From the NCBI RefSeq assembly GCF_032362555.1, contig NC_083505.1, positions 12,916,001 to 12,980,000 of the forward strand: a DNA stretch of 64,000 nt, read 5' to 3'. The DNA is from Amyelois transitella. Its lineage: Eukaryota; Arthropoda; Insecta; Lepidoptera; Pyralidae. Below the pieces are notes generated by a model. That model had not been told where the DNA came from and did not search any database. It saw only the letters and a list, made by a program, of their open reading frames with translations. Made by a program: the position numbers and the translations under genes. Positions 49,102 through 60,496 of the stretch are shown here, one piece after another. The number at the start of each line of letters is the position of its first letter. Position 1 is the first letter of the stretch.

Positions 49102-49329
49102 TTGAGATTTAGACTTAGTAATGAGATCGTTTGTATTAAACAAACAAACCGCTGAATAAACTGAAGGTACATATTATCCAAATTGACATTATGAACAAAC
49201 TTACTACATACAATGTAAATAAACTTTTAAAAATTTCAAGTTTATAAACTTTTCCCTTAATTGAATTTTACAATTTGCATAGGAATTCTCTTCCCGGATA
49301 GGCTTATGCCTAGAATTTTCAATGGAAGT

Positions 49330-49497
49330 TTATAATAACTTGGGACTCTCTCTACTTATAGTCGTTGGGCTAGCAACCTGTCACTATTTGAATCTCAATT
49401 CTACCATTAAGCCAAACAGCTGATCTTGGCCTGTCAGTCTTTTCAAGACTGCTAGCACTGTCTCCCCCGCAAAAGATATAGACGTGACTGTATGTAT
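49330..49497 (+). repeat. A-family SINE, 5'-truncated
   Basis: ataacttgggactctctcta ... aaaagatatagacgtgactg. Confidence 0.85.
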
Positions 49498-49710
49498 AAA
49501 ATATGAAAACATTGTAAGTCTCGGCGTAGAATGCCTGCTAGCTACGCCACATCGTTCGTATACAGCCCACATCAAGTTTATTGTATGATGCACATTGCAC
49601 ATACGTTTTGTACGACTCCTTACAAGTTAAAGATTTTCTGGTGGTGGGGACTACTTCTATGAAAGCTTACCTACTTTGTTGAGTTTTTCACCAAAAACCG
49701 AATTATTGAG

Positions 49711-49960
49711 TCGTGTGGTTCCCGGCACCAATACAAAAAATAATAGGACCAATCCATCTCTTTCCCATGGATGTCGTAAAAGGCGACTAAGGGATAGGCT
49801 TACAAACTTGGAATTCTTTTTTAGGCGATGGGCTAGCAACCTGTCACTATTTGAATCTCAATGCTATCATTAAGCCAAATAGCTGAACGTGGCCATTTCA
49901 GTATTTTCAAGTCTGTTGGCTCTACCCCGCAAGGGATATAGACGTGACCATATGTATGTA
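49711..49960 (+). repeat. A-family SINE, full length
   Basis: gtcgtgtggttcccggcacc ... gtgaccatatgtatgtatg; its tail forms one arm of the hairpin at 49952-50024. Confidence 0.9.
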
Positions 49961-50024
49961 TGAAATGAGATGTCATTATTTGTTTGTGTGGCACAAATAA
50001 TGACATCTCATTTCATACATACAT
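49952..50024. repeat. Perfect 32-bp inverted repeat at a SINE tail
   Basis: Arms 49952-49983 and 49993-50024, 9-base loop ttgtgtggc; includes the TATG tail and the adjoining unique sequence. Confidence 0.93.
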
Positions 50025-50049
50025 TTAATTTCGAAACACATATAATTTC

Positions 50050-50218
50050 GAATGTCTTAAAAAAGTGGGCTGTTAAGAGTACACGTAATCGTCGAATATG
50101 CATGAAAAGAGTAATGAGTGTGGAGGAAGCGGGAGAGGTCTGTAAGGATCGTAGCAAAAGGAAATCCATATAGTCTCTGCCCACCCCAATGGGAGACAGG
50201 CATGATGGTATGTATGTG
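50050..50218 (+). repeat. B-family LINE 3' end, diverged
   Basis: taagagtacacgtaatcgtc ... gtggaggaagcgggagaggt ... gacaggcatgatggtatgta. Confidence 0.75.
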
Positions 50219-50318
50219 AACTACAAATGATCAAATAATTTATCTCTCATTTGTCGTTAAAGATGGAGAATGTGGAATAATGTTCTACATACATACAGTC
50301 ACATGTAGTATATAAGTA

Positions 50319-50437
50319 TCTTGGATGTTTCGCTAAGAATTTATTATAAAATATAGTATCGTTGTGTTAGTATGTCGTAACACAAGTCTTACTTCAAGGC
50401 TTACTCAATCTGTGTAATTTGCCCCGTATATATTTAT
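50319..50437 (+). repeat. C-family SINE, 3' half
   Basis: tatcttggatgtttcgctaa ... gtgtaatttgccccgta. Confidence 0.8.
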
Positions 50438-50448
50438 TTATTTATATC

Positions 50449-50612
50449 CGACAAAGCCAATAGTCTTGAAAAGACCAAAAGGCCACATTCAGCTGTATGG
50501 CTTTATGACTGAATTGAAATTCAATTACAGATTGCTAGCCCATCGCCTACAAGAGAAATCCCAAGTTTACAGGCTTATCCCTTAGTCGACTTTTATGACA
50601 TCCATGGGATAG
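50449..50612 (-). repeat. A-family SINE, both ends lost
   Basis: gacaaagccaatagtcttga ... tatgacatccatgggata. Confidence 0.82.
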
Positions 50613-50629
50613 ATAAATAAATAAATATA

Positions 50630-50860
50630 TACGGGACAAATTACACTGATTGAATTAGTCTCGAAGTAAGTTCGAGACTTGTGTTACGAGATACTAACTC
50701 AACGATACTATATTTTATAATAAATACTTGTATAGATAAACATCCAAGACCCAGGCCAATCATAAAAAGTTATTTTCTCATCATGCCCTGGCCGGGATTC
50801 GAACCCGGGACCTCCGGTGTCACAGACAAGCGCACTACCGCTGCGCCACAGAGGCCGCCA
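50630..50860 (-). repeat. C-family tRNA-derived SINE, full length
   Basis: tatacgggacaaattacact ... ccgggattcgaacccgggac ... gccacagaggccg. Confidence 0.9.
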
Positions 50861-50934
50861 GAGATATGTAGGTTCTATTCTAAAAAGCCGGAAACCACAC
50901 GGCACATGATAATAAAACAAATGCTTAGTTCATA

Positions 50935-53048
50935 GACACTTTATTTACGCATAACTTTATTGTAATAAAAAAAGCAAGACATAGTGTCGACATAGTATTT
51001 GAGAAAAAACATGAATAAAAAACACGATATAACATCTTGTGACACGAAAACAAAAGCTTTAAAAAACTAATAGTTATTCAACTCATTAATTTCTTAACTC
51101 ACGAAATTAATATGGTAAAATAACAGTAAACTAATACAACAGTAAATTAATATATTTTATTTAGAATCCAATAAACTTATTACAGTTGAGAGGAAATAAT
51201 TAAAAATATTTATAAAACTAATAAAAACTATTTCTTAGGATTATGTTTTCAAAATATGTGATCACTAATGCAATAGCAATAAAGTTGAATAATCAGCTTT
51301 AAATAAAACCAAATTAATTCGTCATTTTTAAAACAACATACAGTCGAAAAGAGATCCAAAACGTATTTTATTAAAATTTTAAAGTAAAAAGGAGCTTTTA
51401 ATAACCTCTTTTTCTTCTAGATCTTAGTTCTACAAAATTAAAAATATATGATTTTTTCTAAATGCATGAAATGGCACTTAAAACACAAAACTAGAAATAA
51501 AATAATACTTTTATTTGAGTATATGTAATACTTTTGATAACTAATTAGTTCTACAAAAGCTTGTAATGATGGGGCAGCCTCTCAGTAAAAGTAACATATA
51601 ATAATCTCAGACTAAGGACTATAAAATTATATAATGCAAACAATAATCAATAATGCTTAACAAAAAAATGGAGAAACGTAATTTGCAATGCAATAATGGG
51701 GTAAAAGAATTTGAAATATTTTCTCATAATTATTTTGCAAGATTTATTTTCAAGACTATAATATTCATATACAAAGCGCTTTAAAACTTGACAAAAACAT
51801 TTACTGACAGGGAAAAAAATACGCTTAAAATATAAAATGAAAATGAATTACAGATCCTTAAAAAGAGAGCACATAAAATATATAAAAATAGGTTTCTAAA
51901 GCAATAGAAAGTAGTAAATCATGTCTTTATCATAAAGTGTTAGTACATTCCCAGTTCCTCGCTAAAAACCCGGGACTCTCAAAGACGTGAGAAAAATATA
52001 TGCTTTAAATTATTATAAAAAAATCACAAAACAATCTTTATCAGATCAGACCTTCTCCAGCTTGGTTCAACCTATATGCCGTATTGTACGTAGTGTTGTC
52101 TAATGACAAGGTGGTTGTCATGAAAAAGATCATAAAAGCTTCCCCCTTTTTTACAGCATGTAACGTATCAATTACATGCCATGTTTGCGGACCGCGACCT
52201 TTATATCCAAGTAAAAATGCATTCACGAATATAATGTTGCCAAAATAAAGATTGTTTATTTGATTTTATGAAAGAGCCACCGCTTTTGAGACAAATTTCA
52301 TAACAGGATGTCCTCCTTTGAAATAAATTGATTTAGTTATTTAAATAAATCTTGAAGTGCTCAAAACTAGGTAACTTATATGGATTAGTAGAATGACTAA
52401 GTCATTAGTGCTAATGCTTACATCTAAATATTTGGACTAAAACTAACAGTTATCCCGCTGTATGGTCGTAGGAATCCAACAAACTTTTACCACATTTTTT
52501 TTTAACCTTAAATTCTTTTTACACCTTCGCCAAAAATCTATTTACCAAATAAAAAAATATGAGATTCCCCAAAGTTTACAAATGCATTTGTGCGTTTAGT
52601 CTCTCAAAATTTAGCAATATTTGTTTGAAATTATAAATTTTGATAATAAAGGTGTATAAGCACAAATTTAGCACCTTCAGAATAAACTACGCTGGAATTG
52701 TCGAATACCAATGAATATACTTTGGACTTATACATTGACAGAAAAAAAACAATTATTATTCCATTTTTTTTAATGGAAATTAATAGCATCTTCATTTTTA
52801 AGGTACTTGCACAATTTTGGACCAAATTAAATCAAGTCTTTCGTAAAGTCTCGCCAGACTATGTAATTTCATTTGAGATCAATTTTGAATACACATTTTC
52901 AAAAATAAATTTTGTCACCATCAACCGACGGCCATACTCGCACACCATATCTGGGCCTAACTATAAGAGGTTATAACGACAAAATGTATCCCCTACTAGG
53001 AATAATCATAGCCTATAATACCTACGCCATTCGGAAACTTCCCTCCGC
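50935..53048 (-). other. Probable long 3' UTR of the ITM2-like gene
   Basis: About 2.1 kb of AT-rich, repeat-free sequence directly downstream of the stop. AATAAA occurs on the complement near 52255 and near 50940, the latter at the boundary with dense repeats. An ORF-like stretch at 52041-52226 (complement) has no recognisable domain. Confidence 0.4.
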
Positions 53049-56000
53049 CTAGCGAGCGGGAGACTCCATCGGCAGGGCCAGCGGAGCCCGCTCCGGGGCC
53101 AGCGGGGAATCTTCACGGGCCAGGCGGGAGTCCTGCGGGGCCAAGTGGGGCTCCCCCGGGGTCAAACGGGCCTGCCCCGGGGCCGGCGGGGAGTCCACGA
53201 AGGCCACTCGGGTGGCGAGCGCGGCGCGGCCCTGGGCCTTCTCGTAAGCGAGGATCTCGTCCATGTTGCCGATCTCGATCTCCTGCACGTGATTGCCGGA
53301 GAACTGGATGAACTCGTGCGGCGGCTCGTCGGCGGAGCGTTTGCGAACTGTGAAATGAGAGTGTGAAATTGTTAAATCCAACATGAGACTTAAGATTTGG
53401 CCGTTGTTTCACACACACATTTAAAAAAAGAAAATATGTAAATAGATTGTACGGGGGTTATTTGATTTGTCACCAGACTCACAATGTACATTATCATAAT
53501 CTTTAATTATTTAGGTGTCAGATCGTATGTACATGTATCGTTAAGGTAATCGAGGACATAGCCTCGATTACCTTAACGATATGTGTACATACATACATAT
53601 GTTCACGTCTATATCCCTTGCGGGGTAGACAGAGCCAACAGTCTTGAAAGGACTGAATGGCCACGTTCAGCTATTTGGCTTAATGATAGAATTGAGATTC
53701 AAATAGTGACAGGTTGCTAGCCCATCGCCTAAAAATGAATCCCAAGTTTGTAAGCCTATCCCTAAGTCGCCTTTTACGACATCCATGGGAAAGAGATGGA
53801 TTGGCCCTATTCTTTTTTGTATTGGTGCCGGGAACCACACGGCACGATATGTGTACTCTATGAGAATTTAAACCTTACGTCAAACGCCGATTCGGTTCGA
53901 TTCGGTGAGATACCATCAAGAGGGTCAATAAGGCCCGCTTCAGGGTCAACAGGGAATGATTATTATAACAATGTATTCTCTCGTCCAAATGTTAATTCTA
54001 ACTTTGGATAGTTTGAGATAGATATTGGAGCTACAGAAACTTAGTTTTAAGTCATTTATTTGACATCAACCAATGTTGTGAAACCAAAACATATGACAAT
54101 AATTAAGTGATATGAAGTGTCCCATAATGCATACATACAATCACGACTCTTTCCCGGAGAGGTAGGCAAAGACTACATCTTTCCACTTGCCACGATCTCT
54201 GCATACTTCCTTCGCTTCATCCACATTCATAACTCTCGTCATGCAAGCTAGGCGGTTTCGGGTACAAAAATTGATACAAAAAAAAATTAAAGAACTCCCA
54301 CAACAATGAAAAAAATTTTTAAATTAGGAATTTAGAACATAGGAATGCACTCACTTTGCACGTTGTCGTCCTGCTTGAGCATGTAGACGGGCTTGTCGAG
54401 GCAGGCGTCCAGCAGCAGCAGCGCGGCGCGCGCGGCGGCGGGCGCGGCGGGCTCGGCGCGCAGCGCGCTGCGCACGCGCGACACGTCGAAGCGCGCGCCC
54501 GCCGCCAGCCCCGCCGCCAGCCGCGCCGGCGGCAGCACCAGCGACGGCTCCAGGCTCATCATGAAGCAGCGGGCCTCTTCCACGATGCCTGACAACAGTA
54601 CACGTACATACATGTGCCGTGTGCTTCCCGGCACCAATGTAAAAAAGAATAGGACCACTCCATCTCTTGCCCATGGATGTCCTAAAAGGCGACTAGTGGA
54701 CAGGCTTTTATAGTTGGAATTCTTTTAGGCGATGGACTAGCAACCTGTCACTATTTGAATCTTAATTCTGTCATTTAGCCAAACAACTGAAAGTAGCCTA
54801 TTGGTATTTTCGAGACTGTAGGCTCTGTCTACCCCGCAAGGGATAAAGACGTGATTATACAAATATATATAAGTCAACATACGTGAGTGAGAGTATATGA
54901 ACATAAATCTAGCGTTTCTATTTCGATTGAGAAATCCCTTTTGACCCTTTGAAGGAGAGGAAAGATCAGTTAGTTACAGTTGAACGTAAATCGTCTATTA
55001 AAAATACTTGGTTCCATTACATCACAGTTATTCGAACCTGGTACCTCCCGCTTACAAGGCTATCCACTCTCCGGCCCGAGACTCACCTGTAAGATTGACG
55101 TTGAAGTCGTGAATAAACTCGAAGTTATGGCCGTTGTCTATGACCATCACCTTCTCGTAGTTGTCGCCGATGTCGAACCTTTAACATAAATATTATTTAC
55201 TTTACTAAAAAAAAAAGACGTTAACCAATGTTGTGTAACCAAACGTTTGACAATTATTAAGCGATATGTCCTATAATAATAAATAAAAATTTTGAATTTG
55301 AATAAACTTTTTCCCGCTATTTCGTTACGCACAAAATCCCTATTCACCCCCGTATTTGCAAGATTTTTCGGGAACCCTATTTAGTGCTTCCCTGAAGATA
55401 TAATTGACATTTATTTTCCGTAACCAATATATTATTTATCTGTGAAGTTTAAGTGATCCATATTTAGTATAGGTACTAATAATACAAATTGCAAAATCTA
55501 TCTGTTTGTTAGGCTTTACAGCTTAAACGCTGAACGAATTTCCAAGACCCGAGATTACATTTTCTACTTAAAGTCACGAGTAACAGTTGGTATACAAATT
55601 ATATTGAAAGATGCTGACCTCTCAAGCAGCGTGCCCTCTGAGTCGCTACTGTCTTCAAGGGTGCTGAACACCTGCACATCGGGATCCGCCCGCCAACGGA
55701 GCTGGGCTTGCTGCAATGTAGATACATAAATAAATAAATATATATGGGACAAATTAGGATAGGCTTACAAACTTGGGATTCTTTTTTAGGCGATGGGTTA
55801 GCAACCTGTCACTATTTTAATCTCAATTCTATCATTAAGCCAAATAGCTGAACGTGGCCATTCAGTCTTCTCAAGACTACGGCTCTGTCTACCCCGCAAG
55901 GGATATAGACGTGACCATATGTGTGTATGGGACAAATTACACAGATTGAGTTGGCCTCACGGTAAGATCGAGACTTTAATTACGAGATTATCAGTTAAGT

Positions 56001-59000
56001 TAGTCTTAACTGATTCAATTCAAAAGAAAAAGTTCATTTTGCCAGCTCATCAACTAATTATAAGTTTATAAGCCTTTCCTTTTATTGACAATATTGGCTA
56101 TAAAAACAATTAAAAGTGGTATCTAGTTTGTCAAATATATACCAAGACGCGTAGACTGTTTATAAAAAAAATACTCAACTTGAACTACAAAGATACATGC
56201 AATGTGCGCATGGACGGAATCAATTAGTAAATGGCTCGTGGGGGTCTGCGGAGGTCGGGGCCAACTCGGTGGTTCAAAGATCAATTCATTGAATTGGCGG
56301 GAAATTTGGTATTTTTATTATACATTGAAAGGAGCTGTTATTTAAAAAAATTGAGCTGGCAACCTGTCACTATTTGAATCTCAATTCTGTTATCAAGCCA
56401 AATAACTGAACGTGAAAAAAGTGCCCGAAACCGCCGAGCTTGCATGAAGAGAGTTATGAATGTGGATGAAGCAAAGGAAGTATGCAGGGATCGTGGCAAG
56501 TGGAAAGAGGTAGTCTCTGCCTACCCCTCCGGGAAAGAGGCGTGAGTTTATGTATGTATGTATGTAACTGAACGTGACCTATAAGTCTATTCAGACTGTT
56601 GGTTCCGTCTGCTCCGCCAGGAATATAGACGTGACTATATGTATGTACTTAAAATATAAATATATATATAAATTTGGAAGTTTTCCTCAATAATTCTTAT
56701 TAAACTATTTTATATGTTTATGCAAACTGCTTAGCCTTGGGTGTAGGATTTCAATCCAATACCGAGCAGACATTTGTATATCACCTCAACAGTCCAATTG
56801 ACCAAACTGTTGACCACTTGTGTAAAACTTTGTAGCGGAAGCGATGATTCGGCTCGACCGCCACCAAAGGGAAGATCTTCCGCCAGGCTAGGTGTGATGC
56901 CTGGGGAACCGCGGCTCCGACGATGTTGTGTCGGAGGTTGTATATATAGCTCCAATCCGTGAAATCTTTAAAATCGCGTCTTAGATTCTTCGCTGCTATT
57001 GGTTGAGCGCGTCAATTTCTTCGCGATGATTGACAGTAGTTGTTTGATTGGATGATGTGACGAGTGGCGTAGAGATGTCGCCACAACTTAATTTGGTACC
57101 TCGACTATTTCTTACTTTTGTTAACAGTCTCCACTACCTGAAGGGTAGACCAAGTCTCACCTGCCTAGCGTCCATGGGGATGGTACAGAACCCCTGGTAC
57201 CGCCTCACGGCGTTGGTGTGCAGATACTGCCTGTACAGCAGCAGGCCGCAGATGATGCCGACGGCAGCCATCATCAGGGCAGTGAGAGACATGCACATCA
57301 GCCCGCCGGAGGAACGGGAACGCACGTACGGCACCCCTGCTGGGTGGATGTCGATCTTCTCCTGAAGAAGAGTAATCATAATGTAATTACACCTTAATTT
57401 TTCTGTTCTGGCAAAAGGTCAATAATATCAACCAGAAATAATAATTATCCCCCGACGAGCTTGCATGAAGAGTTATGAATGTGGTTGAAGCGAAAGAAGT
57501 ATGCAAGGATCGTGGCAAGTTGATAAATATAGCCCCTGGGTACTCTCGCACCTCTCACCTACAACGTTCCTTTTCCCAGAGGACTCATAAAATCACGCTT
57601 CTTGCACGAAACGCTGACAGAGTCTCCAACTTTCCGCTTGCCACACGATTTCTACATACTTCTTACCTAAATATCTTATAGATTAATATGTGGATGTTCT
57701 TTGTACCTACAAAGAGCTTTATAAGGAGTACAAGTAATCGTCGAGAATAAAAAGAGTGATGAATGTAGGGGAAGTAAAAATAAGTAAGTAGTAAGTAAGT
57801 AACTAAGTAAGACCTGTGTAAGAATCATCACTGCATATCCCCGATTGCATTAATTGGCTTCAAGTCCACGTGTTATTTATAAGTAGGTACATACTTTACA
57901 TTCGTAAATGACCTGGACGAAGGTTTGGTAAAATTACTATTGGCTGCATGCCTAACAATTATACGCCTTGGAAATTTTTCAATGCATTGCTTTTTCTTGC
58001 TCTTATCTGTTAGTTTTCTTCTGCATCAATATTTAGAAAGATCTCTGCCCTAATGGTAACCAAACTAACATATTTTACTTTTATTAGTTTAAACAGAATA
58101 AATAAAGTTTCTGAGTTTATCGCGAATTATAGTTATGTACTATAATTTCCTTGAACGAAAATAACACCAGCTAGAATAGGTATTTCATTCATAAATAACA
58201 GGGGCCAATCGATACGAGAGATTATTCGGATCAGTCCCGACTCGCGACGGTAACCACACATATAGCATTACATACTGGCTGCTATCTGTGGTGTCGCCTG
58301 CGGAATTTTCTTGGTGGAATTATGTAATGTTCTGAACATGTTATTTACAAAATAATCTCTATGTAAAGCTGTTGCCCGCGACATCGATCGCCGAAAAAGT
58401 TAACCCCTCAACACTCTAACTGATCTGAGAATCTCAATAAATAAAGGTTGACTCCCTGATTGCCCATTGAAATTTTGTATACCAGTTTTAAGTTGGACCA
58501 AGCCTTAAGCAAACCGCATACAAATCAGAGCAATAGTTTTCGCGTGATGCAAATACAAAGTTACAGGCAGACAAACAGAAATTGTAAAAATTACATTTAT
58601 TCCTTCTGTTGGTCTTTTATAGATTCCCTATATCAACTTTTTTTGCAATATCTTTTAAGCACAGCCATCGGCCAGTTTTAATTTTACATACATACATATA
58701 GTCACGTCTATATCCCTTGCGGGCTAGACAGAGCCAACACTCTTGAAAAGACTGATAGGCCACGTTCAGCTATTTGGCTTTAAGATAGAATTAAGATTCA
58801 AATAGTGACAGGTTGCTAGCCCATCACCTAAAAGAAGAATCCCAAATTTATAAGCCTATCCCTTAGTCGCCTTTTACGACATCCATGGGAACGAGATGGA
58901 GTGGTCCTATTCTTTTTTTATATTGGTTTTATATAATCACATCTATATCTATTCTAATCTATAATAATCTAAGTATAATTTAATATTGTGAAGTTGACGT

Positions 59001-60496
59001 TGTTGAAGAAAATGCTGCAGTGCAGTTTGTTACCGCTTCTTCTGCACTGATGCCTTGGAAGCGGCAGTAAACTTAGTTTTTAAGTAATTTATTTGACGTC
59101 AACCAATGTTGTTAAACCATACAACAATTATTAAGCGATATATAGTATCCTATAATAATGAATAAAAATTTTGAATTTGAATATCGCTTACGAAGTAGGC
59201 AGATACAAATTTTATTTTCTTATTGCTTTACTGCATAATAACAAATTATTGTAACCACATTTAGGTATTTCTTTTTTTTTCCATCTGTCTCATTATGGAT
59301 AACCATCATTGTTTATATTTTGTTGTCATTGACTGTACTTTAATGAGGATTTTTATCATTATTTTGACAGAGCAGTTAAAGAATTTATAACAAATAATCA
59401 GCTGAGAACTTTTTGGTGCCTTGTAATTTCTGCTACTTTTATAACATAGAACCAGTCTATCTTGTACCCATGGATGTTGTAAAAGGCGAAAAAGGAATTC
59501 ATTTTCACCCTTATCATAATGAGCCCACATACTTTAAAACATGCATTTAAATGGTATGATATGTAGTAAGTATTTCCTTCCAGGAAAATAAAATTAAACA
59601 ACAATAAATTATAACAAAATTATTAAATTATAAGGAAAACCACATATGGAACAATAGTTGTCCTCATTTTATGAATTGGGTGTAAAAGCTGCTATTCAGG
59701 GCTAAAAGGAGCCCAGGTCCTCTCTGGAGTGGTGAGGATGTAATGAAGAAGAGTAAAAGCTAAAATTCCTTGGAGCTGAATATAAAAAAAAAATATGAAA
59801 ATTGATGCAAAAATACAGGACATATTTCCATGTATGCAAAAATTTATGCATTATTTTTTACAATAATTCATTTGCTTGTCAAAAACCAATATACTAGATA
59901 GTTGATTGGCACAAATTGCTTTTAGCAATTTATAAATTATGCTTTAACACCCAAAAGTTTCGAGAAAATTAATCATTCTTGTTATACTGCTGCCTGGCTA
60001 AATGGGCCCAAGTAAGACAGAAAGACAAATAAAATCAATTGGAAGTCACCGCGATGGGAACCAATGTTCTAAATATAGAAAAAAACTGATTGGAATGTTT
60101 GATATACTGGAGACTCTAAGGCACAAAGGCTAGGGAAACCAGGATGTTGGAGTCTCAATGTGTATATTGCCATAAAAGTAAGTCATCATAGCACCAGTTG
60201 TACATGTCAAACATTTAACACACCCATATCTAGGATCTTCCCTTTAGCCTCCATGTCATGGGGTACCTATTGTAGTCTTATATAGAAATACTAGGATAGG
60301 GTTCGCTACTAAGGTCTTTAAGCATGTTATACAATAAATCAGACAATCAGATGACGCAGTTATGGAGAGATTTTGTATAAAATTGATTATTTTTGGGGCT
60401 ACCACTTACTTCATCGCAAACGTTGTCGTCAACAAGAGGCGCCTCCGTCACATCAGCCTTTTTAATAATAAGACTCGGCTTTGTAAGGACAGTCAT
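53049..60496 (-). CDS. ITM2: BRICHOS-domain type II membrane protein, ITM2-like
   Basis: Six exons on the complement: 60410-60496, 57161-57361, 55619-55710, 55087-55178, 54355-54588, 53049-53347. Phases 0,0,2,1,1 are consistent; 334 residues. Start MTVLTKPSLIIKKADVTEAP; one transmembrane segment at about 50-72 (LMCMSLTALMMAAVGIICGLLL). BRICHOS region about 120-225: FDIGDNYEKVMVIDNGHNFE, FIHDFNVNLTGIVEEARCFM (Cys165), SLVLPPARL, and LLDACLDKPVYMLKQ (Cys220), the expected disulphide pair. A basic RKR (237-239) sits where ITM2 proteins have a furin site. Family knowledge: ITM2 proteins are Golgi/plasma-membrane proteins processed by proprotein convertases. The tail after RKR differs from vertebrate ITM2 and is Pro/Ala-rich, with a seven-residue repeat. 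Exons 5 and 6 are very GC-rich. Divergent from importin alpha. Confidence 0.85.
53537..53580. repeat. Perfect 19-bp inverted repeat beside a SINE tail
   Basis: Arms 53537-53555 and 53562-53580, loop acatag; pairing continues imperfectly outward into gtatgtaca on both sides, i.e. to the tail of the A copy at 53586. Confidence 0.92.
53586..53845 (-). repeat. A-family SINE, full length
   Basis: tacatacatacatatgttcac ends to gtgccgggaaccacacggca; intron between ITM2 exons 5 and 6. Confidence 0.9.
53905..53960 (-). pseudogene. Decayed copy of the end of the ITM2-like last exon
   Basis: ccatcaagagggtcaataag, gcccgcttcagggtcaacag, ggaat aligns with the coding end at 53066-53113 (ccatcggcagggccagcgga, gcccgctccggggccagcgg, ggaat) at roughly three quarters identity, mostly C/G to T/A changes. 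Same strand, inside the preceding intron. Confidence 0.6.
53966..54132 (-). repeat. E-family repeat
   Basis: Complement of the 36726-36940 type: caatgtattctctcgtccaa ... caaccaatgttgtgaaacca. Confidence 0.6.
54128..54266 (-). repeat. B-family LINE 3' end
   Basis: gcatacatacaatcacgact ... caagctaggcggtttcgggt. Confidence 0.85.
54614..54866 (+). repeat. A-family SINE, full length
   Basis: tgccgtgtgcttcccggcac ... ggataaagacgtgattata; starts 26 bases upstream of ITM2 exon 5 on the gene's strand. Confidence 0.88.
55205..55310 (-). repeat. E-family fragment
   Basis: gacgttaaccaatgttgtgt ... aaaattttgaatttgaat, next to ITM2 exon 4. Confidence 0.55.
55735..55990 (-). repeat. C-family SINE tail split by an A-family SINE
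   Basis: C sequence at 55735-55754 resumes at 55929. The A copy (plus strand, 5'-truncated, about 55755-55928) is bracketed by the direct repeat gggacaaatta. Confidence 0.82.
56347..56640 (+). repeat. A-family SINE split by a B-family LINE end
   Basis: A sequence stops at aactgaacgtga (56404-56415) and resumes with the same 12 bases near 56567. Between them is a B end (cccgaaaccgccgagcttgc ... gtgagtttatgtatgtatg), also plus strand. Confidence 0.88.
56845..57115 (+). repeat. L-family repeat
   Basis: Shares ccgccaccaaagggaagatc, ttccgccaggctaggtgtga and gtggcgtagagatgtcgcca with the complement of 40380-40620. Confidence 0.65.
57455..57780. repeat. Cluster of three B-family fragments in both orientations
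   Basis: 57455-57535 (+; gagcttgcatgaagagttat), 57585-57665 (-; ccgcttgccacacgatttct) and about 57720-57780 (+; agtacaagtaatcgtcgaga), followed by a taag/agta microsatellite at 57781-57812. Confidence 0.65.
58686..58927 (-). repeat. A-family SINE, near full length
   Basis: tacatacatatagtcacgtc ... gtggtcctattctttttt. Confidence 0.88.
58990..59185 (-). repeat. D/E-family repeat linking the two subfamilies
   Basis: gaaaatgctgcagtgcagtt and cgcttcttctgcactgatgc (D-like) continue into atttatttgacgtcaaccaa and ttttgaatttgaat (E-like). Confidence 0.65.

Larger units (their letters stand above)
45347..50934. other. Repeat-dense intergenic region after PEX1 exon 10
   Basis: Holds A-, B-, C- and D-family repeats (listed separately), a LINE-like remnant at 46440-46600, and short palindromes. 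The missing last exons of PEX1 would be expected between 43712 and here, but no GC-biased open stretch with splice sites and AAA C-terminal character was found. Unique-looking AT-rich sequence occupies 46290-47170 and 47640-47960. Confidence 0.4.

Noticed and set aside
49657-49873. Recurring ORFs reading VVPGTNTKN…SLSHGCRKRRLRDRLTN
   Set aside because: They are translations of the A-family SINE and have no protein relatives that I recognise.
52041-52226. Possible coding exon on the complement (GRGPQTWHVIDTLHAVKK…)
   Set aside because: No splice context that joins ITM2 in frame, no family recognised, AT-rich surroundings; left as part of a likely 3' UTR.
45349-53000. PEX1 terminal exons
   Set aside because: Several GC-richer spots (45860, 46820, 47820, 48960) were examined; none had an acceptor, open phase-0 frame and AAA C-terminal character together.
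54356-54713. Long Arg/Ala-rich ORFs on both strands over ITM2 exon 5
   Set aside because: By-products of the very high GC content of that exon; only the frame matching BRICHOS joins neighbouring exons in phase.
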